Assembly: GCF_008629675.1 (NCBI RefSeq)
Contig: NZ_VWOX01000005.1
Coordinates: forward strand, 125,001-189,000
Direction of reading: 5' to 3'
Length of the DNA: 64,000 bases
Source: Roseiconus nitratireducens
GTDB taxonomy: Bacteria > Planctomycetota > Planctomycetia > Pirellulales > Pirellulaceae
Shown here piece by piece: positions 52,298 to 61,020 of the stretch (positions are counted from its first letter, which is position 1; every line of letters begins with the position of its first letter). The translations under genes and the position numbers were made by a program. The notes under the pieces were generated by a model. That model searched no databases, was not told the DNA's origin, and saw nothing but the letters and a program-made list of their open reading frames with translations.

Positions 52298-53797
52298 GTG
52301 AGTTCCACTTTCCCCAACAGCAATCTCGGTCCGTCTGCCGGATCGGGCGACCAGCGGCGCCGGCATGGTCGGACAGATCACGTCGCAACGTTCTCTCCGG
52401 AATCCAAGCGGCTTTCGCCCCCAGCATCATCCCCTTCTTCGGCGACGGGTTCTGGTACGCCCGCGACCGTCGATCGACTGATCAGTGAAATCGCGCACGA
52501 CCTCCGCTCTCCGCTGACCACGGTCCGGGAATCCATCCGACTGGTGCGCGACGAACAGGTTGGCCCGGTGTCGGCTTCGCAGAAAGAGTTTTTGTCCGCG
52601 GCCATCAACCAATGCGACTGCGTCCATCAACTGGTTGACGAACTGGTTCAGCTGGAACAGTTCGACTGCGGATTCCCCCGCGTCTGTCGACGCTGGACCA
52701 CGGTCGAAGAAATTCGGCAACTGGTTCACCAGACGTTACGTCCCTGGATGGTTCCCAGAGGAATCGAACTGCTGTGGGATGCGCCCACCGATCGTGGGTT
52801 CCGACTGTTCGGCGATCCCGTGCTGCTGCGGCGGTTGCTGGTCAATCTGGCGGGTAACGCGATCCGGGCCACGCGTGACGGCCAACCGATTCTGATCCGC
52901 GGCGAACAACAACCGGGGCGGCCGACTGTTCGCTGGTCCGTGGTCGATCAGGGTCCGGGGATCTCGGCAAGCGACCTGCAACGAATCTCCCTCGGCAAGA
53001 CGCCGGCCCGCTCGGTCGGCGGATTGGGATTGAGAATCAGTCGCCAGCTCGCCGCGGCACACTTTTCCAGTCTGCATCTGGAGTCGCGCGTCGGTACCGG
53101 AACGGCCGTCAGCTTTGAAACGCCCGGTGGCGGAGCCCGGCAAGTCGCCCAACAGTTCGCAAACTGGCGCTGTGCCCTGATCGACCGATCGGAAGGTGGC
53201 AAGGAACAGGTCAATTCCAATGCGGTCACGATTCGCGACCAGGCGTCCGGCCGGCAACGCTCTCAACCGCACAACCCTCGGCGGTTGCGCATCGATGTGC
53301 CCCCGACAACCATCGAATTGGGATTGCAGGACCATCAGCCTGCCTTCGCGGGGCAAGTCGTCCTGACCACGGTTTCGGTGGGCGCTGCGGTCCCGCCGGG
53401 ACTGGCCGATCAGTTCGATCGCCTGCTGCAGCGGAGCTTGCGGATCACCGAGTTGGCTTACCGAGCCGGATGCCGCCACTGGGTCATTGCCTGGGACGCC
53501 GACCCGGAGGCAGCGAATGCCAAACGCGAAGCCCTCCGCTGCGAAAGCCGCAACCTGTTACCGGCCGTCCGACTTTCGTGGGGTGAGACTGCCTTGGTCG
53601 CAGCGAGGACCAAGGCACCGCCGCAATTCGCCAGATCGATCGCAAACCGACTGGCGGACCTGATGACACGCGTCGCGCTGCACCCCGACGAATTGGCAAC
53701 GGATCCGGTTTCCGATCGCGACCATTCGGCGGCGGTGCTGCCGTCGGAAATCCCGCTCCGCCGTCTGCAGCGAGACGTCTTCCGCCTGAAAGCCTGA
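52298..53797 (+). CDS. Soluble sensor histidine kinase
   Basis: A 499-residue cytoplasmic kinase starting at GTG 52298 behind a GGAG. A Ser/Pro-rich N-terminus (~1-55) is followed by HisKA with His67 (EIAHDLRSPLTTVRESI). HATPase_c has an N box (LLVNLAGNAIRATRDG), G1 (DQGPGIS) and G2 (GGLGLRIS). Residues ~275-499 form a C-terminal region with no recognised family (PPTTIELGLQDHQPAF, then SLRITELAYRAGC). No receiver or membrane helix. No response regulator is adjacent; the LOV phosphatase gene follows on the same strand after 202 nt. Confidence 0.88.
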   Translation: MSSTFPNSNLGPSAGSGDQRRRHGRTDHVATFSPESKRLSPPASSPSSATGSGTPATVDRLISEIAHDLRSPLTTVRESIRLVRDEQVGPVSASQKEFLSAAINQCDCVHQLVDELVQLEQFDCGFPRVCRRWTTVEEIRQLVHQTLRPWMVPRGIELLWDAPTDRGFRLFGDPVLLRRLLVNLAGNAIRATRDGQPILIRGEQQPGRPTVRWSVVDQGPGISASDLQRISLGKTPARSVGGLGLRISRQLAAAHFSSLHLESRVGTGTAVSFETPGGGARQVAQQFANWRCALIDRSEGGKEQVNSNAVTIRDQASGRQRSQPHNPRRLRIDVPPTTIELGLQDHQPAFAGQVVLTTVSVGAAVPPGLADQFDRLLQRSLRITELAYRAGCRHWVIAWDADPEAANAKREALRCESRNLLPAVRLSWGETALVAARTKAPPQFARSIANRLADLMTRVALHPDELATDPVSDRDHSAAVLPSEIPLRRLQRDVFRLKA

Positions 53798-53885
53798 CCG
53801 GCTTTTATCCGAATCGGACGTCGCGGAATGGGCTAGACTGACGAGCTTCGAATCGTTCGACCCACCACATTCGAAACGGCGACGT

Positions 53886-53923
53886 CCTCCGCCACCGTTT
53901 TCAGCCTCCGCCACCGTTTTCAG
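53886..53923. repeat. 19-bp tandem repeat, two exact copies
   Basis: CCTCCGCCACCGTTTTCAG occurs at 53886-53904 and exactly again at 53905-53923, just upstream of the LOV phosphatase gene. Confidence 0.95.
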
Positions 53924-53999
53924 ACAGTGCTCGCGAGCCGACTTTCGGTCCTGCCTTCCGGGAACCTGTCGACTGGATCCCCCTCCCCGGCCACAACGG

Positions 54000-55274
54000 A
54001 TGAACTCATACGAAGACCCGGATCGAAGTCTTTCTGAGCACCCGCGACTGCTGGATGACGAGAGCGACGCGTACCAACTGGGATTGAAGAACCGCGCGCT
54101 CGCCTCTTCCACCGAAGGCATCACGATCAGCGATCCCAGCCAGCCGGACAATCCCATCATCTACGCCAACGAAGGTTTCGAGCGGCTGACCGGCTACAAA
54201 CGTACCGATGTGCTGGGAAAGAATTGCCGATTCTTGCAGGGTGCCGAGACGGATCAAGCGACCGTGGCTGAGCTTCGCGAAGCGATTCGAGACGAACGCG
54301 CGGTGACGGTCGACTTGTTGAATTACCGCAAGGACAAATCCAAATTTTGGAACCGCCTTTCGATCACACCGGTCCGCAATGCCGAGGGCAAGACAACTCA
54401 TTTCATCGGCGTGCAATCGGATGTGACGGCGCGGGTGGAAGCTGAACAAGCGCTACGTCGTACCAACGCACGGCTTCACGAAGCCAGCGAGAGGATGCGC
54501 AATGACTTGGAAGTGGCAGCCCGCGTTCAGCGTTCGCTGCTGCCAACGGAGCTACCCGAGACGGATCGACTGAGCATCGCCTGGGCGTTCCGACCGTGTG
54601 ACGAATTGGCGGGCGATTTTCTAAATGTGCTTCAGCTGGATCGTCGCCACATTGCCTTCTACGTCGTCGATGTGAGCGGTCACGGCGTCGCCGCATCCCT
54701 GCTCGCGGTGACGATCGGTCGGCTACTCACTTCGCGTGTTTCGACCTCCTCGCTGTTGGTGCGGCAACGCAAAGGTGAAGCATCACCGCGTGTGATCATG
54801 CCCGCCGAGGTGGCAAAAGAACTGAATCGCCGATTTCCGATCGAAGAGCAGAACGGCTTGTCGTTCACCATGCTGTACGGCGTATTCGATCTGGAAACCA
54901 CGAAGTTCCGCTTCGTCTCGGCGGGGCACGATCCGGTCGTGCATCTTCCCACGGACGGCCCACCCGTTTTGATCGAGGCCGACGGAATGACGATCGGCTG
55001 GATGGAGGACGCCGAGTTCAGTGAACAGGTCGTGTCCCTGCAGCCGGGCGACCGTCTTTTGATGTATTCCGACGGCGTCCCGGAGGCGATGAACGCCGAT
55101 CTGGTCCCGTTTTCCAAAGAACGGATGCTAGAGGTATTCACCCGCGACCGCACGAAATCGCTCCACGACAGCATTGCATCACTCGACCAAGCAGTCGATC
55201 AATGGTGCCAGCCCACCGGCCCGATCGATGACGTCTCGATCCTGGGACTTCAAGTCAACGATCCCAAACGCTAA
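54000..55274 (+). CDS. LOV-domain PP2C-type (SpoIIE) phosphatase
   Basis: A 424-residue cytoplasmic protein. Residues ~30-145 are a PAS/LOV domain with the photoactive motif GKNCRFLQG (Cys76) and the flavin-site stretches NYRKDKSKFWNRLSITPV and FIGVQSDVT, all strongly LOV-like. A short coiled linker (~146-172) leads to a SpoIIE/PP2C domain (~173-420). It has LAGDFLN (Asp206), VVDVSGHG (Asp224), YSDGVPEA (Asp358) and DDVSILGL. Blue light probably controls dephosphorylation of an anti-sigma-factor antagonist. Such RsbU-type partners are not encoded here. The opening MNSYEDPDRS directly follows a short leader. Confidence 0.92.
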   Translation: MNSYEDPDRSLSEHPRLLDDESDAYQLGLKNRALASSTEGITISDPSQPDNPIIYANEGFERLTGYKRTDVLGKNCRFLQGAETDQATVAELREAIRDERAVTVDLLNYRKDKSKFWNRLSITPVRNAEGKTTHFIGVQSDVTARVEAEQALRRTNARLHEASERMRNDLEVAARVQRSLLPTELPETDRLSIAWAFRPCDELAGDFLNVLQLDRRHIAFYVVDVSGHGVAASLLAVTIGRLLTSRVSTSSLLVRQRKGEASPRVIMPAEVAKELNRRFPIEEQNGLSFTMLYGVFDLETTKFRFVSAGHDPVVHLPTDGPPVLIEADGMTIGWMEDAEFSEQVVSLQPGDRLLMYSDGVPEAMNADLVPFSKERMLEVFTRDRTKSLHDSIASLDQAVDQWCQPTGPIDDVSILGLQVNDPKR

Positions 55275-55693
55275 TCACACGCCCCTCGGTCCGACGGTCA
55301 AATCTGGCGCCGAATTGCTCCATCCAAATCGACGGTACGATTCCAAACGGGTGAACCCACTTGCCGTGGTGGAGCTAGAAATAGGACAAGCACTTCGGGT
55401 CCAACTGGCAGCGTGTTGGATGAGAGCGAGACCCAAACATCCCGTTGTCGACGTCGCGATGGAGCCTGGTGGGACAGAGCCACGTTGCCTGAGCCGCGTT
55501 TTTTTCACATCAACCGGCCGCTCTCGCCTTGCCGCTCATTGCACGGCAAATCACGGTGTTGTTGATTCGAAGTGGCCTTGCTCCGCTAGGGAACCGCCGT
55601 GGGTCGGCAAGACTTTGAAACGGGCCCGCACGGCAAAAGGGTGGTAACGCAAAGAGGCGTTCCGGCCGGTAAATCACGGTGTTTTCCGAGAAG
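55275..55693. other. Intergenic region
   Basis: 419 nt between the phosphatase gene and tRNA-His, which converge. The short string AATCACGGTGTT occurs twice (about 55550 and 55675). No terminator with a T-run and no gene were found. Confidence 0.4.
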
Positions 55694-55768
55694 GGTGAGT
55701 GACCGGGTTCGAACCGGCGACATCTGGAACCACAATCCAGTGCTCTAACCAACTGAGCTACACTCACC
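55694..55768 (-). tRNA. tRNA-His (anticodon GTG)
   Basis: Read on the minus strand. The acceptor GTGAGTG pairs with CACTCAC. The D arm is GCTCAGTTGGTTAGAGC. The anticodon arm is CTGGA-TTGTGGT-TCCAG with anticodon GTG. The T arm is GCCGG-TTCGAAC-CCGGT. An extra G at 55768 is in the -1 position and faces discriminator C73, the identity pair of tRNA-His. CCA is not encoded. Confidence 0.97.
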
Positions 55769-56104
55769 GTGACAGGGGCAGCGATCTGCGAGGCATCGCC
55801 AGCGGCGAAGTCGGTGCTGCTACCTGAGAATGACTTTATCCATCTGAGAAAGTTCGGTCAACGGCCGACCCGACTTCAAAGTTTTTCCCATTTCGCCGTC
55901 ACCGGGTCGAACTGATCGCCGGAGACCCCCGGGAGAATCGCCCCAGTCGCTCTCGGGGACCCGTCGGGTCCGTCGCCGGTGCGGCAAACGCCCGGATCTG
56001 GGCCGGATCCGCCTCGCGTTCTTGGCGACGCCATCTTCCCAGGTATCCTATCGAGAACCTCCCGCGCTGCGCGCAAGCACCTCCCTCCCCCCACACGATC
56101 GCCC
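55769..56104. other. Divergent intergenic region
   Basis: 336 nt between tRNA-His and the gene at 56105. It contains the tRNA promoter (55833-55861). Nothing else was recognised. Confidence 0.4.
55833..55861 (-). promoter_or_regulatory. Probable promoter of tRNA-His
   Basis: On the minus strand, TTGACC (55861-55856) and TAAAGT (55838-55833) are spaced by 17 bp. The tRNA begins about 58 nt after the predicted start. Confidence 0.45.
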
Positions 56105-56956
56105 ATGGCACGACGAAAGCAACGCCGTTCATCGTCCAAACGCGATGCGTCCCCGGCAAACGATTCGGTACCCAAGGACTCGTCCAGCGAACCGGTCGAG
56201 TCTGGCGAACGGGTCGCAACGCTGACCGCCAAGCGGCCAACCCCCTCCGAAGCGGCTTCGGCGGAAACTCGCTACGCCGAAGCCCTTTCCGCCGACGCAC
56301 TGTCGGGTACCTCCCGACAGCGTGGGATGTACGCCCGGTACGTTCCCGGGCCGGGCAAGCGGGTCGTCATCGGCTCGCTGCTGGTCCTTCACTTGGCGGC
56401 CCTGTTCGTTTCGTACGCCGCCCTGATCGGTCCCTCCTCGACCCATTCGCAACTGCTGGATCTGCTTTCGCCGTACCTGCGAACGACCCATTTTGCCGCC
56501 GACGGACGCCCGTTTTATCTGGCTCACGCAACTCCCGACGAGCAACCGCATCGGTTGCAGGTCGCGACTCTCAGCGGCACCTCAAACCGACTGGATGCGA
56601 CGACACCGTGGCGCACGATTGAACCGGATGGGCCCGCGGGGTTCGCATCATCGGATCGATATCATCGATGGATGGCATTGGCCGCGACGCTGAACGGATC
56701 CGAACAACCCAGCCTGGCGGCGGCTTTGCTGCTGCCATTGGTACGCTCCGATGAATCGATCGACGCCGTGCGAATCGTTCGCTTGCCGACCGAGTTGACG
56801 TCGGCGGTGGAAGATGCGGCGGCACCACCTTACCTGGCGCGCGTGGTCCGCGAAGATCAAGAGATCCGACTGGTCGCGGTGCAAGCGGATCGCCTAACCA
56901 CGTTTCCTCGCGACGAGAAAGCAAGCTCGACCACGACAACGGAAACGGACGACTGA
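56105..56956 (+). CDS. Single-pass membrane protein, partner of the following gene
   Basis: A 283-residue protein of unknown function. The first ~75 residues are basic and Ser/Pro/Glu rich, followed by one helix (KRVVIGSLLVLHLAALFVSYAAL, shown in parts, ~86-107). The rest is periplasmic and mildly hydrophobic (SQLLDLLSPYLRTTHFAAD, then FYLAHATPDEQPH). The stop shares one base with the next start (TGATG), so the two are coupled and probably form a complex. ATG 56105 opens a basic MARRKQRR. The Thr-rich tail (SSTTTTETDD) is low complexity. Confidence 0.72.
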   Translation: MARRKQRRSSSKRDASPANDSVPKDSSSEPVESGERVATLTAKRPTPSEAASAETRYAEALSADALSGTSRQRGMYARYVPGPGKRVVIGSLLVLHLAALFVSYAALIGPSSTHSQLLDLLSPYLRTTHFAADGRPFYLAHATPDEQPHRLQVATLSGTSNRLDATTPWRTIEPDGPAGFASSDRYHRWMALAATLNGSEQPSLAAALLLPLVRSDESIDAVRIVRLPTELTSAVEDAAAPPYLARVVREDQEIRLVAVQADRLTTFPRDEKASSTTTTETDD

Positions 56957-57912
56957 TGAGTAGTACCGTCATCCCATCACCGTGGACCGATTTCTGGTTC
57001 CGCCCCTCACCGATCTGGCACTTGACCTGGGTGCGGCGGGCGCTGTGTCTGGTCACCGCAGGCTATTTCGCTTCCGCACTGCCCGACGTCTCCACGTGGT
57101 ACGTCTCGGGCGCCCCGGCATCCAGTTCCAACCTGGCCACTTTCTTCCGGACGGCCGAACTGACCGACCAGGCACGGTGGATGTTCTCGCCGCTGTACCT
57201 GTGGGATTCCGCGTTCGCGATGTCACCACTCAGTGAGGCGGCTTGGGTGTACCAAGCCTACCTTTTGATCGGCATTGCGTTGGCCGTGCTGGTGGCCGTC
57301 GCGAATCCGCTGTACCGGTTTGAAAGACTTCCCCGCGTCGTGTCTTCATTGCTGGCCGGTTCGCTGCCATGCGTGTTGCTATGGATCTGGTTCGTCGGAT
57401 GGGCCAACCGTGCCGTCTTGCTGGCCGGCATCACCGAACCGGTACTGAGCGTGTCCCTGGCTGCGTTGGCCATTGCCCCCAGCGGCGTTCCCGCCCTGGA
57501 CCGCCTGCCGGTGAGCAAACGACTCAGTTGGCGGACCACGTTGTCGCGACGGCTGATCGCGGTCCAAGCCACTTTGATTGCGTTGATGACCACGGCCACC
57601 ATGCTTGCCAGCCCAATCTGGTGGAACGGGATGGGGGCCTACGCGCTGGTCGCCCCGGTTCAAGACCGACTGATCGACGTTCGTGAGACGTTTTTTGAGA
57701 ACTCGATCGTCTACGAATCGCTGACCCTGCTGTTGGTGCTGGTACTGCCGCTGGGGTTCTGGCTTGCCTGGCGTCCGAACACGCGCCGACTGGCGTTGGG
57801 TCTAATCGCGGTTTGGGCCACGGTGGTCGCATTCTTGTCGGCAAACATTCTCTACGCGGTGACGCTGGCCATCATTGCAACCAGCATCGGCCAACCGGAA
57901 ACTGACGGCTAG
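56956..57912 (+). CDS. Polytopic membrane protein, possibly HTTM-like
   Basis: A 318-residue protein with about seven membrane segments. The opening FWFRPSPIWHLTWVRRALCL, and the later TADQARWMFSPLYLW-like block (sequence TDQARWMFSPLYLW), resemble the HTTM family related to vitamin K-dependent carboxylase membrane domains. This is a pattern match only. The catalytic Lys region is not identified. It is coupled to the preceding gene by a 1-nt overlap (TGATG). The function is unknown. Confidence 0.72.
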   Translation: MSSTVIPSPWTDFWFRPSPIWHLTWVRRALCLVTAGYFASALPDVSTWYVSGAPASSSNLATFFRTAELTDQARWMFSPLYLWDSAFAMSPLSEAAWVYQAYLLIGIALAVLVAVANPLYRFERLPRVVSSLLAGSLPCVLLWIWFVGWANRAVLLAGITEPVLSVSLAALAIAPSGVPALDRLPVSKRLSWRTTLSRRLIAVQATLIALMTTATMLASPIWWNGMGAYALVAPVQDRLIDVRETFFENSIVYESLTLLLVLVLPLGFWLAWRPNTRRLALGLIAVWATVVAFLSANILYAVTLAIIATSIGQPETDG

Positions 57913-58244
57913 CCAGACGGCGTCACGTCGAATCGCAAACGTCGTTGATCGCTGGCCCAATGCAGCGGACTCGCCAAACGGTCGCGGTGCCGCCGCGCCG
58001 ATGCTCTGTCGAGCGTTGGTGACCAAACGTGGTGCTTGCTCAGCCAGCACAGGGGTTAGTCAACACGGGGCTCCCGCTTCGGTACCGCGACCGCATGTGT
58101 TAGTCTCTGGCCCGCGTCGTGCCTGGCGTCCCGACCGGTGGCGCGGAACCGACCGGTGGCACTCCATCGATCGGCGGCCGTCCACCTCGCATTCCCCCAC
58201 CCCGTCAATCTGACTTCCCTCCAACAACCTGAGGTTTTGTCACC
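57913..58244. other. Intergenic region with a short direct repeat
   Basis: 332 nt. The string CCGACCGGTGGC occurs at 58131 and 58149. Nothing else was recognised; small frames look like noise. Confidence 0.4.
58131..58160. repeat. 18-bp spaced direct repeat
   Basis: CCGACCGGTGGC at 58131-58142 and 58149-58160, period 18 bp, six bases between copies. Confidence 0.7.
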
Positions 58245-58979
58245 GTGAGCAATCTGTCTGGAAAAATCGTCGCCATCACCGGAGGCGGAACCGGCATCGG
58301 TGCGGGAATTGCCAAAGCACTGGCCGAAGCCGGTTGTCGGGTGACCATCGGCGGTCGACGGCTTGAGAAACTGGAGCAGTTTGCCGCGTCGATCGACAGC
58401 GAGACTCCGATCCATTGCCAAGCCTTGGACGTCGCCGACAAGCAGAGCGTGGCCGCATTCTTTGACGCGGTGAACACCCAATTTGGCGAAGTGGATATCC
58501 TGGTCAACAGTGCCGGCATCAACATTCAAAAGCGTTCGATGGCCGAGATGGCTCCGGAAGACTGGGAGCGCGTCTTGGAAATCAACGCGACCGGTGCCTA
58601 TCGCTGCATGCATGCGGTGCTGCCGGCGATGCGCAAACGACGCGACGGACTGGTGGTGAACATCTCATCGGTCGCGGGAAAGCGAGCGATCGCCCTGGGT
58701 GGCGTGGTCTATTGTGCCAGCAAGTTCGCGATGACGGCACTCGGTACCGCAGTCAGCAACGAGGTGCGCGATGAAGGCGTGCGAATCACCAACGTTTACC
58801 CCGGTGAAGTCAACACACCGATCTTGGACAATCGTCCTGCCCCGGTTTCGCAGGAACACAAGGACTCGATCTTGCAGCCCGAAGACATCGCATCGGTGGT
58901 GCTGACGATCTGCAATCTGCCGCCGCGGGCCAACGTGCCAGAGGTCGTTATCAAGCCGACCAAACAGGAATGGGTGTGA
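58245..58979 (+). CDS. Short-chain dehydrogenase/reductase
   Basis: A 244-residue classical SDR starting at GTG 58245. The cofactor motif is AITGGGTGIGAGIAKAL, then LVNSAGINI, the catalytic Ser in VNISSVAGKR and YxxxK in YCASKFAMTAL. GGRRLEKLEQ hints at NADP(H). The C-terminal PGEVNTPILDNRP and the PEDIASVVLTICNLP pattern match the YdfG/FabG-like subgroup, but the substrate is not determined. It is not adjacent to other lipid or amino acid genes. Confidence 0.9.
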   Translation: MSNLSGKIVAITGGGTGIGAGIAKALAEAGCRVTIGGRRLEKLEQFAASIDSETPIHCQALDVADKQSVAAFFDAVNTQFGEVDILVNSAGINIQKRSMAEMAPEDWERVLEINATGAYRCMHAVLPAMRKRRDGLVVNISSVAGKRAIALGGVVYCASKFAMTALGTAVSNEVRDEGVRITNVYPGEVNTPILDNRPAPVSQEHKDSILQPEDIASVVLTICNLPPRANVPEVVIKPTKQEWV

Positions 58980-59052
58980 CCGCGAGTCGCCATCGGCGAC
59001 CGGGCGCGTGTCGGAACGCGATCCGGAATTCGGACCGAGCGTCGACCCAGGG

Positions 59053-59090
59053 TATCAAGGTCGACTCTGGATATCAGGGTCGACGCGGGG
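59053..59090. repeat. 19-bp duplication containing a stop codon
   Basis: TATCAAGGTCGACTCTGGA (59053-59071) and TATCAGGGTCGACGCGGGG (59072-59090) are imperfect tandem copies, with three or more mismatches. On the minus strand the second holds the TGA of the C39-like gene (59074-59076), and the first repeats it as TTGATA-like sequence just downstream. Confidence 0.75.
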
Positions 59091-59994
59091 ACAGATAGAT
59101 CGCATCGCCGCTGAACAGCCGGCGAAACTCCTGATCATCCCAGGTCAGCCAGCCGACCGCCGGGTCGGCGACTTTCCACTTTCCATCGGCCGTTCGGCTG
59201 TGCACCACCACGGCATGCCCCTCGCCGCTGGTTCCCAGCAGACGCTGAACGGGGCCGGCGGACTGGTCGTTGTGGAATCGAATCACCGCCACGTTCGGCA
59301 ATTGCCCCAGCGACTGCCACAAACTCGGTTCGGAAGACGCCACCCGGGCGTCCCGCCCGGTACCGGCCAAGGTGATTTGAAGTCCGCGGAACAGACCGAG
59401 CGGCGAAGTCCCTTTCTCACTGGTCAAACACACGCGGGCCATCGCGGCTTCGCTGGACGCCGCCATCTGACGTTTCGAAATCGGTGACGGGGATGCCAGG
59501 GCTTCGAAGTGTCGCGGAGGAGCGATCACCCCGGCCTGACGCAGCAGCGTCGCCGCGGCAGCCGGCCCACAACTGGCCTCGTTGCTTTGCAAACAAACAC
59601 CATCCTTCCACAGCGCGATTTCGCTGATCTGGATCGGGGCCAACACCGGGCGGATCACCGGCAACACCAAAAATCCGATGCCGATGATCATCAACACGCC
59701 GCTGACTGCCGAGCGCCAAACCGCACGGACCGCGCGGACTTCGCAGGCCAGACCCGCGGTGAACGCCAGAAAGACTGGCATCCAGTTGGACCAACATAGC
59801 GCGGCCGAGACGGGCAAGGCGGATGCCCACTGCAACCGGCCGAACCAGCCGAACGCGAAAACCAAGCTGAAAATCAAGCACTCGGCGAACAACAACGGTC
59901 GGTCACGATAGACGGACAGCGACAACCGCCGTCCCGCAATGAAGGCGAGACCGGAGACTGCGACGATGAATCCGATCGCAATCCAAAGGTCCAT
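59074..59994 (-). CDS. Membrane-anchored C39-like cysteine peptidase
   Basis: A 306-residue protein with three or four N-terminal membrane helices (~1-120), followed by a C39-like peptidase domain. It has the oxyanion Gln136, catalytic Cys142 (CLQSNEASCGPAAAATLL), His260 (GEGHAVVVHSR) and Asp277 (VADPAVGW). C39 peptidases usually cleave double-glycine leaders in bacteriocin exporters; here no ABC exporter is fused or adjacent. ATG 59994 (MDLWIAIGF) starts the first helix; the frame is open to 60066. Confidence 0.82.
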   Translation of the reverse strand: MDLWIAIGFIVAVSGLAFIAGRRLSLSVYRDRPLLFAECLIFSLVFAFGWFGRLQWASALPVSAALCWSNWMPVFLAFTAGLACEVRAVRAVWRSAVSGVLMIIGIGFLVLPVIRPVLAPIQISEIALWKDGVCLQSNEASCGPAAAATLLRQAGVIAPPRHFEALASPSPISKRQMAASSEAAMARVCLTSEKGTSPLGLFRGLQITLAGTGRDARVASSEPSLWQSLGQLPNVAVIRFHNDQSAGPVQRLLGTSGEGHAVVVHSRTADGKWKVADPAVGWLTWDDQEFRRLFSGDAIYLSPRRP

Positions 59995-60297
59995 GTGCCG
60001 TCCCCAACTTGATTGATCCGGTCGCTTCTTCCGGAGCTCCCCACTCCGGCATTGCTGCCCAGGCAACCTCTGCCTGTATTAAGAAACAATGAATTATCAT
60101 CCGCCTACAACTGCAATCGGGACATTTTGCCGCGGGAAATCAAGAATTTCACATCAAGATTCGTCATTCTGGCGAATCTTCGGTTGCAAAGGGTCTCGTT
60201 TGGCGCAGCCAGCAGGCCGCGTCGGAGGGTGCACTTTCTATGCCAGTAACGACCGAAAGACCGCAAACGACGGTGATACCGCAGCGGTGGCGGCAAA
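59995..60297. other. Intergenic region, nothing recognised
   Basis: 303 nt between two minus-strand genes. No promoter, repeat or gene was recognised. Confidence 0.35.
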
Positions 60298-61020
60298 TCA
60301 GGGACAGCAGACGTCCAGAATCCGCCGCATTTCAGCGACGGCGTCCCGCATCCCGACCATCACCGCTCGGCTGACGATGGCGTGGCCGATGTTCAACTCA
60401 ACCATGTCGGGCAGCTTGGCCACGGGTCGCACGTTGACGTAGTTCAATCCGTGGCCGGCGTGCAGACGGATCCCGGCCCCCGAAGCGACTTCCCCGGCAG
60501 CACGCAGCCGGTCCAGTTCCCGGTCGGTCTCGGAAGGTCCGGCCAAGGCATAGGGCCCGGTGTGCAGCTCGACCGCCTGGGCGCCCAAGTCGACCGCCGC
60601 TTTCACCTGGTCGACGTCTGGATCCACGAACAGGCTGACCAGGATCCCGTGTTGCTTCAACTGATCAATCGCGTCGCCGACCCGACCGTCATCGCCCAAC
60701 ACATTCAAGCCGCCCTCGGTGGTGACTTCTTGGCGGCTTTCGGGCACCAAGAGGGCCCACGTCGGCCGGACACGACAGGCAATCTGCAGCACCTCAGGTG
60801 CACAGGCGATTTCCAGATTGGTCTTCACCGTGACCGTTTGCATCAACACTTCCACGTCGCGTTGCTGGATGTGCCTGCGGTCTTCGCGAAGGTGAAAGGT
60901 GATCCCGTCGGCGCCACCCTGCTCAGCCAATGCCGCGGCGACCACCGGATCGGGCTCGTAGGTGCGACGTGCCTGACGGACGGTGGCCACATGGTCGACG
61001 TTGACGCCTAATTCGATCAT
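60298..61020 (-). CDS. pdxJ: Pyridoxine 5'-phosphate synthase PdxJ
   Basis: PdxJ condenses 3-amino-1-hydroxyacetone 1-phosphate and 1-deoxyxylulose 5-phosphate to pyridoxine 5'-phosphate, the last ring-forming step of the DXP-dependent vitamin B6 pathway. The 240-residue TIM barrel has [47 protein letters not shown] (sequence [11 protein letters not shown]) and [15 protein letters not shown] 61020 ([10 protein letters not shown]) is the usual start, although the frame is open to 61188. No pdxA is adjacent. Confidence 0.96.
   Translation of the reverse strand: MIELGVNVDHVATVRQARRTYEPDPVVAAALAEQGGADGITFHLREDRRHIQQRDVEVLMQTVTVKTNLEIACAPEVLQIACRVRPTWALLVPESRQEVTTEGGLNVLGDDGRVGDAIDQLKQHGILVSLFVDPDVDQVKAAVDLGAQAVELHTGPYALAGPSETDRELDRLRAAGEVASGAGIRLHAGHGLNYVNVRPVAKLPDMVELNIGHAIVSRAVMVGMRDAVAEMRRILDVCCP

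Noticed and set aside
55694..55768. tRNA-His as an attachment site of an integrated element
   Set aside because: No integrase gene and no duplicated tRNA 3' end was found on either side.
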